From Cytophagales bacterium (GTDB lineage Bacteria; Bacteroidota; Bacteroidia; Cytophagales; Microscillaceae), in the NCBI GenBank assembly GCA_013298075.1, contig JAAFJG010000026.1, positions 1-58,132 on the forward strand: a DNA stretch of 58,132 nt, given 5' to 3'. The notes beneath the pieces were generated by a model that made no database searches, was not told where the DNA came from, and saw nothing but the letters and a program-made list of their open reading frames with translations. Position 1 is the first letter of the stretch. Every line of letters starts with the position of its first letter. The translations under genes and the position numbers were made by a program. Below, piece by piece: positions 1-9,734 of this stretch.

Positions 1-48
1 ATTCTGAATTTTACCCAATAAAATTTGGGAAAATATGGATAGATTTGA

Positions 49-453
49 CATATATATTCTTTTTTATGCAAAATAACTAGTTTAAAACCACTTTTCAAAA
101 TAAAATATTTTTTCCACAGCTTTCAAAGTAAATATTTCGAAATTCAACCTTCAAAACTAAATATAGAAATGAAAAATGTGGACGAAAAAATATTCTTTGA
201 AGCAAAAGTTCGCCAAAAAGCTGACGAATTTAATAACCACCCTACTAAAAAACCTGTAAAACTCATGGAACATTTAGTGAAATTACTATCTTGGGAAAAA
301 CAAACTATTTTAGACCCTTTTATGAGAAGTGGTTCTACTGGCGTAGCTTGTGTATTACAAGATAGAAATTTTATAGGATATGAATTAGAAAAAGATTTTT
401 ATAAAATTGCAGAAAGAAGACTAACCGAAATAGAAAAACAAACTAAAAATTGA
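49..453 (+). pseudogene. C-terminal remnant of a DNA N4/N6 methyltransferase
   Basis: The reading frame is open from base 49, after a TGA at 46-48, and the first ATG is at 169. The product shows HPTKKPVKLMEHL followed by DPFMRSGSTG and FIGYELEKDFYKIAERRL. This is the C-terminal half of a site-specific adenine or cytosine-N4 methylase in which motif I (DPFMGSG) follows the catalytic motif. The catalytic DPPY region is absent, and motif I carries Arg in place of the first Gly. Codons 49-168 without a start still look like methylase sequence (SKYFEIQPS), so the frame appears to be a decayed gene rather than a short intact protein. No restriction endonuclease is next to it. Methylation activity is not expected. 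Confidence 0.75.
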
Positions 454-460
454 ATAGAAT

Positions 461-560
461 TTTTAAAATTGAAAACAAAAATTGATAAAAAACACTAAAA
501 ATTCAATAAAAAAAGAAAAAATCCATTTTAATGCACACTAAAATCTTTGTCGTTTTAAAA
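461..560. repeat. Dispersed repeat E, copy 1
   Basis: About 100 bp running from TTTTAAAATTGAAAACAAAA to GTCGTTTTAAAA. It matches a second copy at 2677-2789 through a shared core (AAAACAAAAATTGATAAAAA, then ACACTAAAAA). Both copies begin and end with TTTTAAAA. No protein is encoded. Function is unknown. Confidence 0.6.
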
Positions 561-601
561 CCGCCATTATTATTAATGCAAAAATATGAAAAATATTAGA
601 T

Positions 602-671
602 GCCTCCCCAGCGGTGAGGGAACTAAAAGTAGGTTTTTTTGAGTGGGTAGTTTATTTTTTAGATGCTCCCT
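602..671 (+). repeat. Fragment of hairpin repeat family B
   Basis: Matches one half of the elements at 39533-39688 and 32342-32642: CCCCAGCGGTGAGGGAACTA, then TTTTTTTGAGTGGGTAGTTT, ending at TGCTCCCT. The other half is missing, so this is a solo arm. The rest of the gap 454-824 is AT-rich and shows no gene. Confidence 0.75.
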
Positions 672-824
672 AATGACTTTTTAATTTTGTAAAAAGACGT
701 TTGTTTTATTATTTCTTCATTAAAAAGTCGCCATCAAATTTATATAATTTTACAAATTTAATGCTTTTTTTATCTTTTTTGTTGAATATTTTTGTTTTTT
801 TATTTCATATCAATTTTAAAATTC

Positions 825-1628
825 CTATTTTTTTACTGCAAAAATATTGACTTGTAAATCCATTTCATTTTTTGGATTGGTATAAATAAAAGGCAATTTT
901 CTTGTTTGTTCATTTTTTATAAAATAGCGAAAATTATTTTTTTCTAAAATGGATAAAATTTCAGCCAGAGATTGTGGCAAACCTTGATAATCGTGATATT
1001 CGATAAAAATATTTTTACATTTATATAATTCATCTGCACAATCTTTGATAACTTGTGTTTCTGCTCCTTCAATATCCATTTTTAACATATCAATTTCAGT
1101 TTCTTGTGCCAATAAATCTTTCAAACGCAACGAATTGATTAGTTTTTTTTCTCCATTTCCTATGATAGAACCTGCATCTGCACCTTCTAAATTCATTTCT
1201 ATTCCATTTTCATCAATCCAAACTGCTTTTTTATGAATGATTACATTGTCATTTACTTTATTTTTTGCTAAATTTTTTTCTAAATAATCAGCAATATTTT
1301 CATCAGCTTCAAAACATTTTATTTGTGCCAATGGATATTTTTTTTTGAAATATAAAATACTTAAACCAACGTTAGAACCACAATCATAAATCAAAGGCGT
1401 TTTTTTTTCGGTTTGAAAATGATAGTATTCTTCTAAAAAAATTTCTTTGAATTGATACACAAAAGATTGTGCGTCTGGCAAATGAAATGAATAATGTAGA
1501 AAACGAATTTGACAAGGTTGATAACGTTTTTTTTTGCCATAAAAAAATAACAAATACGCAAAAGTTCGACCTTGTTTGGTGAATAAAATTTGATATAAAG
1601 ATTTGAAAATAAAACGAAAAAGTAGCAT
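825..1628 (-). CDS. FkbM family methyltransferase
   Basis: Predicted S-adenosylmethionine-dependent O-methyltransferase of the FkbM type, a family that methylates sugars or other polar metabolites. The SAM-binding motif is seen in PLIYDCGSNVGLSILYFKK, followed by CFEADENIADYLEKNL. The late FkbM signature LKMDIEGAETQVI precedes IFIEYHDY. The ATG at 1628 is chosen because the first residues (MLLFRFIFKSLYQILFTK) look like the usual start of such proteins. A TTG at 1706 would add 26 residues and overlap the upstream stop as TTGA. It lies directly downstream of a glycosyltransferase gene in the same orientation, suggesting a shared role in decorating a surface glycan. The substrate cannot be told. 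Confidence 0.82.
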   Translation of the reverse strand: MLLFRFIFKSLYQILFTKQGRTFAYLLFFYGKKKRYQPCQIRFLHYSFHLPDAQSFVYQFKEIFLEEYYHFQTEKKTPLIYDCGSNVGLSILYFKKKYPLAQIKCFEADENIADYLEKNLAKNKVNDNVIIHKKAVWIDENGIEMNLEGADAGSIIGNGEKKLINSLRLKDLLAQETEIDMLKMDIEGAETQVIKDCADELYKCKNIFIEYHDYQGLPQSLAEILSILEKNNFRYFIKNEQTRKLPFIYTNPKNEMDLQVNIFAVKK

Positions 1629-1702
1629 TTTTTTGAAGGAATAGAAATGATTTTTTTGACTAATTAACAACGTTTTTTTAGTTTTTTTATTGGATACAAA
1701 TT

Positions 1703-2614
1703 TCAAATATAACCATATTTAAAAAAATACTTTATTCTAACTAATAAGTCAGGTTTAAAAAATAGACTTAAATTTTTTTTGATAACTTCATTTTCTTCTA
1801 TATTTTTGACAAATTGATAAGATTTTTCAGATAATTCTATGTCAAATTTTTTCGTTTCTGGCGTATGTGTGCCTGTATTATCTGTGCCAATATTTTGAAT
1901 TTTTGAATGAATTGGATATACACAAAAACCTTTATGTTTGAAATGTGTATAAATCCAACGAATTGCCCAAGAATCTATCAAACCATTTTGCTGTTTTTTA
2001 AGCATCAAAATCAAATCTTCTCCAATGGCTTTGAATTGTTTTTTTTCGATATTATTTTTGATAAATGATTGATAATCATTCATTTGCCAATCTGCTTTTT
2101 GCCATCTATCTTCCCAAGTTGCCCAACCCCAAGAAGAAGTTCTTTGATTGATAAATACATTTTTTTTGTAATCTGATGGAATAACAATCGGAAATGTATA
2201 ACCTGAAATAGAAAATATTTTTTTTTCGTCCTGATAAAAATCTAACGCATCATTCATAAAATTTAAAAAATCAGGCGTGCAAATCATATCATCTTCCAAA
2301 ATAATTGCTTTTTTATATATTTTGATAATTTCTGATACTCCTGCAATAATCGAATTAGCCAAACCCCAATTTTTTTCTCTTTCAATAATCGTTATTTTTT
2401 TGAAAAATATTGAATTTTCGAGATTTTTTTTTACATATTGTTTTACTTCCTCCACTTTTGCTTTGTCTATTTCTTTTTTTGCATTATCAATATATAAAAA
2501 CACTTCGCTTTCTGCTGCCAAATAATTTTTGGATAAACTTTCTATCGTTTTTTGGAGATGCAAAGGTCGATTATAAGCAAAAATAATAATAGGCGACAAA
2601 TTAATATATTTCAT
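1703..2614 (-). CDS. Family 2-like glycosyltransferase
   Basis: A 303-residue protein with an N-terminal nucleotide-sugar fold. SPIIIFAYNRPLHLQKTIESL is the typical opening strand and helix, and the acidic DXD-type metal site is LEDDM at residues 107-110. A SSWGWATWEDRW block near residue 160 is characteristic of a Bacteroidota and proteobacterial sugar-transferase subgroup related to GNT-I-like enzymes. No membrane segment is seen, so it probably acts at the cytoplasmic face of the membrane. It probably forms an operon with the downstream FkbM methyltransferase. Expected role: adding a sugar to a surface polysaccharide or glycoprotein. Donor and acceptor are unknown. Confidence 0.83.
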   Translation of the reverse strand: MKYINLSPIIIFAYNRPLHLQKTIESLSKNYLAAESEVFLYIDNAKKEIDKAKVEEVKQYVKKNLENSIFFKKITIIEREKNWGLANSIIAGVSEIIKIYKKAIILEDDMICTPDFLNFMNDALDFYQDEKKIFSISGYTFPIVIPSDYKKNVFINQRTSSWGWATWEDRWQKADWQMNDYQSFIKNNIEKKQFKAIGEDLILMLKKQQNGLIDSWAIRWIYTHFKHKGFCVYPIHSKIQNIGTDNTGTHTPETKKFDIELSEKSYQFVKNIEENEVIKKNLSLFFKPDLLVRIKYFFKYGYI

Positions 2615-2635
2615 TGAGATATTTTTTGTTGAAAT

Positions 2636-2789
2636 AACCTCCAGATAAATCTGGAGGCAATTTAAGAAATAGTTTTTTTTAAAACGGAAAACAAAAATTG
2701 ATAAAAAACACTAAAAAATCGATAAAAAAATCCGTTTTAATCTGCTCAATCCGCGTTATCCGTGTGCTAAAATTTTTCTCATTTTAAAA
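2636..2789. repeat. Family A hairpin fragment followed by repeat E copy 2
   Basis: Bases 2638-2675 hold CCTCCAGATAAATCTGGAGG plus CAATTTAAGAAATAG, the central hairpin of element family A. Bases 2677-2789 are the second copy of repeat E, including TCCGTTTTAAT and AATCCGCGTTATCCGTGTGC. The two repeats abut. They occupy the gap between the glycosyltransferase and the CcmF-like gene. Confidence 0.7.
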
Positions 2790-2800
2790 ATCAAAGTTAT

Positions 2801-5455
2801 TTAAACCACTTTTTTTAATTTTTTAGATAAATTAACATTGGTTTCGCCACCACTTTTTACTTTTTTGAACATTCCCATCATAAAACCAATAATGACTACA
2901 ATCGTTCCTATCCAAAGTAAATTTATCAATGGTTTTTGGACTGCTTTCATAATAATATAATCTTTTTGAGTGGTATTGATGACAAAATGAAATTCGCTCA
3001 AATCACGTCCATTCGCATCTGGCGGATTAGGACTTATTTTTTTAAGGGCGATTTTAATACCAAATTCAGGTGTAAAATCAGGTAAATTTCCTGCTTCTGA
3101 TTCATTTTTTACAAAAAATACAGGTTTAAGATAAATCGTTTTATTATCTTTATTCAATACTCTTAAAGTTGCTTGCACGCCCATAAACTCGCCTTTTTCT
3201 TCTCCCAATAACCTCAATTCTTGTTTTAATTCTTGCGGAGCGACAGGTTTTTTGCTTTCAAAAACGACAAAATAATCGTTTAAAATCAATGTATCCCCTA
3301 TTTTTGCTGTTCTTTCTTCATCAGGTGACCAACCTCTTTCTTTGGTAGGATCTGGAATCGAAGAAACGTGTGTGTATAAATCTTGCGTCCATTCTTTGAA
3401 AATATCAGGCGATGCTAACAAACCGCCCATTTGTGGATTGACTTGCCCGCGTGGATACAAAGAAAATATTTTTCCTGAATTTTTATCTCTATAATCAACT
3501 TTATAAAAAGTATTTTCGGGAAATATTTCTACTTTATCACCTTTTTTAAAATAAGTTTTGCCTTCAAAACTAATATCTTCTTTGGCTAAAACCATTCTTT
3601 CTTGATTATTGATAGCAATTAAAGACGTTTTTTTGATGAAATGTGGAAAGTTTTTTGCCTCGACATAATCACCTTTGTACGTAATTTGAAAACGATTGCT
3701 CATCGGTGCGGGCTGATTTAACCACAATAAAACATTATCCGAATTATCTTCGGTTTTCCAATCTTTGTTATAAATTTTCCCTGTTACATTTTTTGAAATG
3801 GTATTAGAATATCCTGCAGAAAATAAAATTCCTAACAACATCATTGCCACGCCCAAATGTGCTATCGAACCACCCGAAAGATGTGCTTGTTTTCTACGTA
3901 ACATCATTATCAATATGGTCGAGTTACTAATCAAAGCATAAATACAAGCCACTAATAACATAATAAATGAAAAATTTTGCATTCCTGTTACTAACATCAA
4001 AATAGTTGCAAACAAAAAAGTAAGAATTAAAGGAATAGCAAAAATATTGATTAAATTTTCTTTATTGATTCTTTTCCACCAAAAAAATTGCCCTGTTCCT
4101 GCAAAAAGTGCCACAAAAAAACCAGCCCATAACTGAAATTTGGTATAATGAGCAATTTGGTCAGCAGGCAAAGCCACATTTGATTTGATATAAAAAACTT
4201 CTAAAATTTTATTAAAAACAGGAATCGAAGTAGTCATCAACACTTGAATTGATGCCAATACTAAAGTCATTGCTCCTAAAAAAATCCAAAAATCTGCTCC
4301 ATATACTTCCACTTCTTGTTTTTTTCCATCAACTTTTTTCCATTTTGCTATCATTAAAATTATTGCCCCAAAAAGAAAAAATAATAAATATAACAATAAT
4401 TGTCCTGAAAGTCCTAAATCTGTGAATGAATGAACTGACGCATTGCCTAAAATGCCGCTTCGAGTTAAAAATGTAGAATATAATATCAAAATAAAAGAAC
4501 TAACCACCAAAATAATCGAGGTTTTGAGTGCTAATGAACTTTTTTCTCTTTGATACATATTTAACGTATGAATCGCTCCCACCATTACCAACCAAGGAAT
4601 ATACACCGCATTTTCAACAGGATCCCAATTCCAATATCCGCCAAAATTCAAGGTTTCATACGCCCAATATGCGCCCATCATAATGCCTAAACCTAAAATT
4701 CCCGCAGAAAATAACAACCATTTTAGCGCAGGTTGTATCCATTCTTTTGTTTTATTGAGCCATAAACCAGCCATACAAAACGCAAAAGGCACTAAGGAAG
4801 TCGCAAAACCTAAAAATAAAGTCGGCGGGTGAATAACCATCCAATAATTTTGCAATAAAGCATTCAAACCACTTCCATCTTCGGGAACAAAATTTGGATT
4901 TGTTTTATAAATAGGCAAATCAGGCATCGCATCTTTCAATAATATAAAAGGATCACTTCCTACTTTTATACCCAAAAACATTACGCCCAAAATCATAGAG
5001 GCTAAGAAAAATTGCACAGACATAAAAATTGTCATCACTGATTTTTCCCAAAATTTATTTCTTATAATAATAAAACCCAAACAAACGTGCCAAAATAACC
5101 ACAACAAAAAACTACCTTCTTGCCCTTCCCAAAAACACGCCACCATATATTGCACCTGCAAAAAATTAGAAGAGTGATCCCAAGCATAATGATATTGATA
5201 ACGATGATTATAAATAATATCGAAAAGAACAATAACAATAGACAAAACCGCCAAAGCGTGTAAAAAAAAGGCATTTTTTCCTAAAACATACCATTTTTTG
5301 AGTTGTAAAGTTTCTTGTTTATTTTCTAAATATTGAGCCATACCATAAGATAAAGCCGACACAAAAGCAGACACAAAAGCAATAATAACAGCCAAATGTC
5401 CTGCATCTCCGAGTGTATAAATGAAATTAAATATATATAAAAATGTGATATTCAT
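2801..5455 (-). CDS. ccmF: Cytochrome c haem lyase, CcmF/CcsA family
   Basis: An 884-residue polytopic inner-membrane protein for cytochrome c maturation, which delivers haem to apocytochrome CXXCH sites. The CcmF hallmark FWEGQEGSFLLW is at residues 107-118. The haem-handling WWD-type segment NFGGYWNWDPVENAVYIPW is near residues 271-290. Many hydrophobic helices span residues 1-560 and one helix lies near the C-terminus (LLWIGTIVVIIGFMMGMF). A periplasmic soluble domain of roughly 280 residues sits between them. Length suits Bacteroidota CcmF-like proteins, which are longer than the proteobacterial ones. No other ccm gene is visible next to it, so the remaining biogenesis genes must lie outside the window. 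The start ATG at 5455 gives an immediate membrane helix. Confidence 0.88.
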   Translation of the reverse strand: MNITFLYIFNFIYTLGDAGHLAVIIAFVSAFVSALSYGMAQYLENKQETLQLKKWYVLGKNAFFLHALAVLSIVIVLFDIIYNHRYQYHYAWDHSSNFLQVQYMVACFWEGQEGSFLLWLFWHVCLGFIIIRNKFWEKSVMTIFMSVQFFLASMILGVMFLGIKVGSDPFILLKDAMPDLPIYKTNPNFVPEDGSGLNALLQNYWMVIHPPTLFLGFATSLVPFAFCMAGLWLNKTKEWIQPALKWLLFSAGILGLGIMMGAYWAYETLNFGGYWNWDPVENAVYIPWLVMVGAIHTLNMYQREKSSLALKTSIILVVSSFILILYSTFLTRSGILGNASVHSFTDLGLSGQLLLYLLFFLFGAIILMIAKWKKVDGKKQEVEVYGADFWIFLGAMTLVLASIQVLMTTSIPVFNKILEVFYIKSNVALPADQIAHYTKFQLWAGFFVALFAGTGQFFWWKRINKENLINIFAIPLILTFLFATILMLVTGMQNFSFIMLLVACIYALISNSTILIMMLRRKQAHLSGGSIAHLGVAMMLLGILFSAGYSNTISKNVTGKIYNKDWKTEDNSDNVLLWLNQPAPMSNRFQITYKGDYVEAKNFPHFIKKTSLIAINNQERMVLAKEDISFEGKTYFKKGDKVEIFPENTFYKVDYRDKNSGKIFSLYPRGQVNPQMGGLLASPDIFKEWTQDLYTHVSSIPDPTKERGWSPDEERTAKIGDTLILNDYFVVFESKKPVAPQELKQELRLLGEEKGEFMGVQATLRVLNKDNKTIYLKPVFFVKNESEAGNLPDFTPEFGIKIALKKISPNPPDANGRDLSEFHFVINTTQKDYIIMKAVQKPLINLLWIGTIVVIIGFMMGMFKKVKSGGETNVNLSKKLKKVV

Positions 5456-5666
5456 AACTAATGATTGAAATTAAGGCACAAAATTAAATGCTAAAATCTT
5501 ATAAAACTAACATTTTGTAATTTTATTTGTTTTTAATTCATTTAATTTTTTTTAGCACTAAAAAATTGACTTGTTTTAGTTTGCTTTTTTCAGAATGAAT
5601 AGTATTTTTTTGTGTTGAGTCTTGATTAAATTTTTGGTTAAAATCTTAAAAAATGATTAACCCATT

Positions 5667-6009
5667 TGAGTGAAGTCCAATGCTATTAACCTAAGTGAAA
5701 ACGAAATATTTTGCAAAAAAATTATTATCTTTGCAAAAAAATATTATATTAGTTATCAACTATGGGTCACATAGTTGTAAAGGCTATAAAGGCTTAAATT
5801 TAATAGAAAAGAATTTTTTGTATTTAAAACATTAATTAAAAATAAATACGACAAATTCTCGTAAGTATTTTTTATTCATTTAACCAGATACTAAAATTTA
5901 AAAGTATTGAAAAATGTCTTAATCATCTTTAAATAGCCTTTTTATGTTAAATTCAAAATGTCACTCATATTTTAAAACAGCTTAGGTTAATAGCATTAGA
6001 CTAAACTCA
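5667..6009. mobile_element. Family C miniature inverted-repeat element, full length
   Basis: A 343-bp element bounded by inverted repeats. AGTCCAATGCTATTAACCTA with its last bases AG starts at 5674, and its complement at 5981-6002 matches 21 of 22 bases. Weaker pairing extends to 5667 and 6009. No protein is encoded. Bases 5812-5970 recur in reverse orientation at 36486-36644. An internal stem, CAACTATG/CATAGTTG, sits at about 5758-5778. Confidence 0.8.
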
Positions 6010-6707
6010 TACTAAGATTAGTAAATGGTTTCACACGTAAAAGTGGTAAACCTAAAAGACCTTGACAACTTCCTTTTCTGTAGTAGTGGAATTTTGCATT
6101 TTTAAAATTACAGAAAATTTTTATCATTTCTTATTTTTTAACATATCTTGTCCAAAGTCCAAAGAAAAATAAACAGAGAATAAGTTGCTTCGAAAAGTAC
6201 TCAATTGACACGTATTATTTTGTTTTATAGGTTGGATAAAAAAACAGATTTTCTTGAAAGAAAGCGAAAGATAAAATTTTATCTGAACTCTATTCGTTTT
6301 AGAAATTTTATAGGTTTTTATTTTATTTCAAACGTTTGCAATTATATAAGTTAGCATAAAAAGTAATTTTTATTATAATTTATATTGTTACAAAATAATA
6401 TTTTAAATTACATAGAAAAATGATTATAAATACAAAATTATAATTTGTTTTTATAAATAAATACAAAATAAAATTCTTTTATAATTGATAAAACACAAAA
6501 TTATATTTATAAATTAAAAAAATATAAAGTAAATAAAAATAAAATAGTTTTACAACTAAAATCTTTAAAAAGTGCAATAAATATTTAAAATATTCTATAA
6601 AAAAAATAAAAAATAATTATTTTCTTAAAAAAATGTTTTATTCTTTTGAAAAATAGCTTAGATTTGCAGTGCTTATTATAGCAAAATTTTTAAATTATTC
6701 TTAAATT
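6010..6707. other. AT-rich gene-free leader of the SusC gene
   Basis: About 700 bp with no credible gene on either strand and very high A+T. A TAGATTTG at 6659-6666 fits the Bacteroidota -7 box, but no TTTG lies at the usual spacing. The susC promoter assignment is therefore weak. Confidence 0.45.
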
Positions 6708-9700
6708 ATGTTAAAAAAAATTTACCTAACTTTATTTTTAGTGTGTTTTGGGATAGGAATATCTCTGGCACAATCTATCACAGGAAAAGTACTTGATAAT
6801 GACATAAAAACTGGAATGCCGGGAGTAAGTGTATTTATCAAAGGTACTACGCAAGGAACAACCACAGATGTTGAGGGCAATTACTCATTAGCCTCACAAT
6901 CTAATTCTGTTTTGGTTTTTCAATCGGTTGGTTATACGTCTCAAGAGGTTTTAGTTGGGACACAAAGTATTATCAACATAACATTATTATCTGATGTTAA
7001 AAATTTAACAGAAGCAGTCGTTATCGGATATGCTACTGTGGATTCAAGAGATGTTACAGGGGCGGTTGTTGGCGTAAAAGCTGACGAAATTAAAGACGTA
7101 CCTGCTCAAAGTTTTGAATCAATCTTACAAGGACGAGTTACTGGTGTTCAAATCACGTCAGGTAGTGGAAAAGTCGGACAGGGTTTTAATATTCGTGTTC
7201 GTGGTTCTTCTTCTTTGACAGGTGGAAATCAGCCTTTGTATGTAGTTGATGGTATTTTGATTACGTCTTCTTCAGTCAATTCAAATGATGAAGGTATTAA
7301 TCCAACGGCAGATATCAATCCAAATGATATTGAAAGTATTGATGTGTTAAAAGATGCAGCAGCTGCAGCCATTTATGGTTCACGTGGTTCAAATGGTGTA
7401 ATTTTAATCACAACTAAAAAAGGAAAAGCAGGAAAAAGTACTTTTAATGTTAATTTTTCATCTGGAATTAGTGAAGCAACTCGCAGAAGAGGATTTTTAA
7501 ATAGAAGTCAATATGTTGAATTACTTGGCGAATCTTTAAGAAACGCAGGACTTTCTCAAGTAGATGTGGAAAATCGATTAAATGTATTAAGCCCAACTTG
7601 GAGAGACCCTGATGTAGATACTAATTGGGAAAATTTAGTATTTAGGTCTGGTAAATTCAAACAATTAGATGTAAGTACTTCTGGTGGGAATGAAAAAACA
7701 ACTTATTATTTGGGCGGAAGTTATAATGATAGTGAAGGGATTATCATAGGAAATCGTTTTCAACGTTTGAGTGCGAGATTATCATTAGAAACCAAAGTAA
7801 ATGATAAATTTAAAATGGGTGGAAGTTTGATGTTAGCACGTAGCAAAAATTTTAGAGCGGCTGCTGATAATGGCTTCAACAATCAATTACAGTTAGTGGC
7901 AATGCCAAATATCCAAACTCCTTATGGCGCAGATGGTAAAACCAATTTAGGAACTCTCTATTACAATGCACTCACAGAATTAACCGATGCAAAAAATACG
8001 GCTGTAACGCTTCGTAATTTGACAAATATATATGGAGTCTATACAATTATTCCGGGTTTGACGTTGCGTAGCGAAGCAGGGTTAGATTTAATGTATTTGG
8101 TAGAAGAAACGTATAATGGCAGAAGAACAGCAGGTAATATAGGTGCAGCACAAGGACTTGGTACTTATAATACAACATTAGTAACTAATTATACGTTAAC
8201 TAATACTTTAAGTTATACTAAAAACATCAATAAAATGCACCAAATAGATGCGTTATTGGGTACAAGTTATCAACAAAGTGATTTTGAATCTTCGGGTGTA
8301 GAAGGACGTGTGTTTGCCAGTGATGATTTTAAAACCATTGCAAGTGCTGCCACTATTACTGCGGGAAGTTCATTTAAAACTAATTTTAATTTTTTATCTT
8401 ATTTTGCACGCGGTAGTTATAAATTTAACGATAGATATTTAGTATCTATTAGCGCAAGGTTAGATGGGTCTTCAAGATTTGCGCCCAAAACTCGTTACGG
8501 ATTTTATCCTGCTGCTTCTTTGGGTTGGGTTGCTTCAGAGGAAACTTTTATCAAATCTATCAAACAAATTAGTTTTTTAAAATTGCGTGTAGGATATGGC
8601 GCAACTGGAAATGCTGAGATAGGTAATTTTGATTATCTAGGATTGTATGGAACGAATGCTTATGGTTCTTCATCAGGAACATTGCCTACCAATGCTCCTA
8701 ATGCCAATTTAAAATGGGAAACTACTTATCAGTTTGATTCTGGTTTAGAAGTATCTTTGTTTGATGATAGATTAAGTTTAACACTAGATTTTTATCAAAA
8801 AAATACAAGAGATTTATTACTCAACGTACAAACTCCTTCTACTTCTGGTTTTACGATTCAAACTCAGAACTTAGGCAGAATAAGTAATCGTGGAATTGAA
8901 ATTGATATTAAATCAAAAAATTTAGTAGGTGAATTCAAATGGAACACTTCATTTAATATTTCTTTTAATCGTAACAGAGTTGATTTTACCAACGGACAAA
9001 TCATTGCACCGGGTAATAGAAATAGAGTCATCAACGAAGCAAGAGAAGGAGAAGCTATCGGAATTATGTATGGTGTAAAATATGCAGGAGTTAATCCGGC
9101 GAATGGCGATGCGCTGTATTATGCGCAAGATGGTAGCAAAACAAATAATTACACTAGTGCTTTTAGACAACAAATCGGTAATCCAAATCCAAACTTTATT
9201 GGAGGTTTAACAAATAGTTTTAGTTATAAAGGTTTAGAATTAACTATCTTTGCTCAATTCGTACAAGGAAATAATGTGTATAATATGGCAGGTAGTTTTA
9301 TGTCTTCAAATGGTGATGATTATGATAACCAAACTGTAGACCAATTAAGTAGATGGAGAAATCCGGGTGATATTACTAATGTTCCCCGAGCGAAATTTGG
9401 TGATGCAAATGGTACGCGTATGTCATCTCGTTATGTATATGATGGCTCTTATTTGCGTTTGAAAACAGTAACATTGGCTTATACCTTTCCAAAAAGTTGG
9501 TTAGAAAAATCTAAATTAAGTTCTGTAAGATTATATTTAATGGGACAAAATTTATTGACAAGAGTAGCCAGTGGTTTTCAAGGTTGGGATCCTGAGTTAA
9601 GTGCAGGATTTACCCAAACATCTAATCAAAGCTCTAATATTATTATGGGAAATGATTTTTATACGCCACCACAAGCAAGGACAATTACAGCAGGTATCAA

Positions 9701-9713
9701 CATTGGTTTCTAA
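6708..9713 (+). CDS. SusC/RagA family TonB-linked outer-membrane receptor
   Basis: A 1001-residue TonB-dependent importer. A signal peptide ends near SLAQ at residue 22. A carboxypeptidase-D regulatory-like domain follows (ITGKVLDNDIKTGMPGVSV, residues 24-110). The plug domain comes next, with the SusC signature DIESIDVLKDAAAAAIYGSR followed by NGVILITTKKG. The rest is a beta-barrel ending in aromatic ITAGINIGF, as outer-membrane barrels do. The SusD partner follows 21 bp downstream, so the pair should form a lid-and-barrel uptake complex in the outer membrane. No glycosidase or peptidase gene is linked, so the ligand (glycan, peptide or other) cannot be inferred. There is no anti-sigma or sigma pair next to it. 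Confidence 0.95.
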   Translation: MLKKIYLTLFLVCFGIGISLAQSITGKVLDNDIKTGMPGVSVFIKGTTQGTTTDVEGNYSLASQSNSVLVFQSVGYTSQEVLVGTQSIINITLLSDVKNLTEAVVIGYATVDSRDVTGAVVGVKADEIKDVPAQSFESILQGRVTGVQITSGSGKVGQGFNIRVRGSSSLTGGNQPLYVVDGILITSSSVNSNDEGINPTADINPNDIESIDVLKDAAAAAIYGSRGSNGVILITTKKGKAGKSTFNVNFSSGISEATRRRGFLNRSQYVELLGESLRNAGLSQVDVENRLNVLSPTWRDPDVDTNWENLVFRSGKFKQLDVSTSGGNEKTTYYLGGSYNDSEGIIIGNRFQRLSARLSLETKVNDKFKMGGSLMLARSKNFRAAADNGFNNQLQLVAMPNIQTPYGADGKTNLGTLYYNALTELTDAKNTAVTLRNLTNIYGVYTIIPGLTLRSEAGLDLMYLVEETYNGRRTAGNIGAAQGLGTYNTTLVTNYTLTNTLSYTKNINKMHQIDALLGTSYQQSDFESSGVEGRVFASDDFKTIASAATITAGSSFKTNFNFLSYFARGSYKFNDRYLVSISARLDGSSRFAPKTRYGFYPAASLGWVASEETFIKSIKQISFLKLRVGYGATGNAEIGNFDYLGLYGTNAYGSSSGTLPTNAPNANLKWETTYQFDSGLEVSLFDDRLSLTLDFYQKNTRDLLLNVQTPSTSGFTIQTQNLGRISNRGIEIDIKSKNLVGEFKWNTSFNISFNRNRVDFTNGQIIAPGNRNRVINEAREGEAIGIMYGVKYAGVNPANGDALYYAQDGSKTNNYTSAFRQQIGNPNPNFIGGLTNSFSYKGLELTIFAQFVQGNNVYNMAGSFMSSNGDDYDNQTVDQLSRWRNPGDITNVPRAKFGDANGTRMSSRYVYDGSYLRLKTVTLAYTFPKSWLEKSKLSSVRLYLMGQNLLTRVASGFQGWDPELSAGFTQTSNQSSNIIMGNDFYTPPQARTITAGINIGF

Positions 9714-9734
9714 CACTTAATCTTAATTTTAAAC

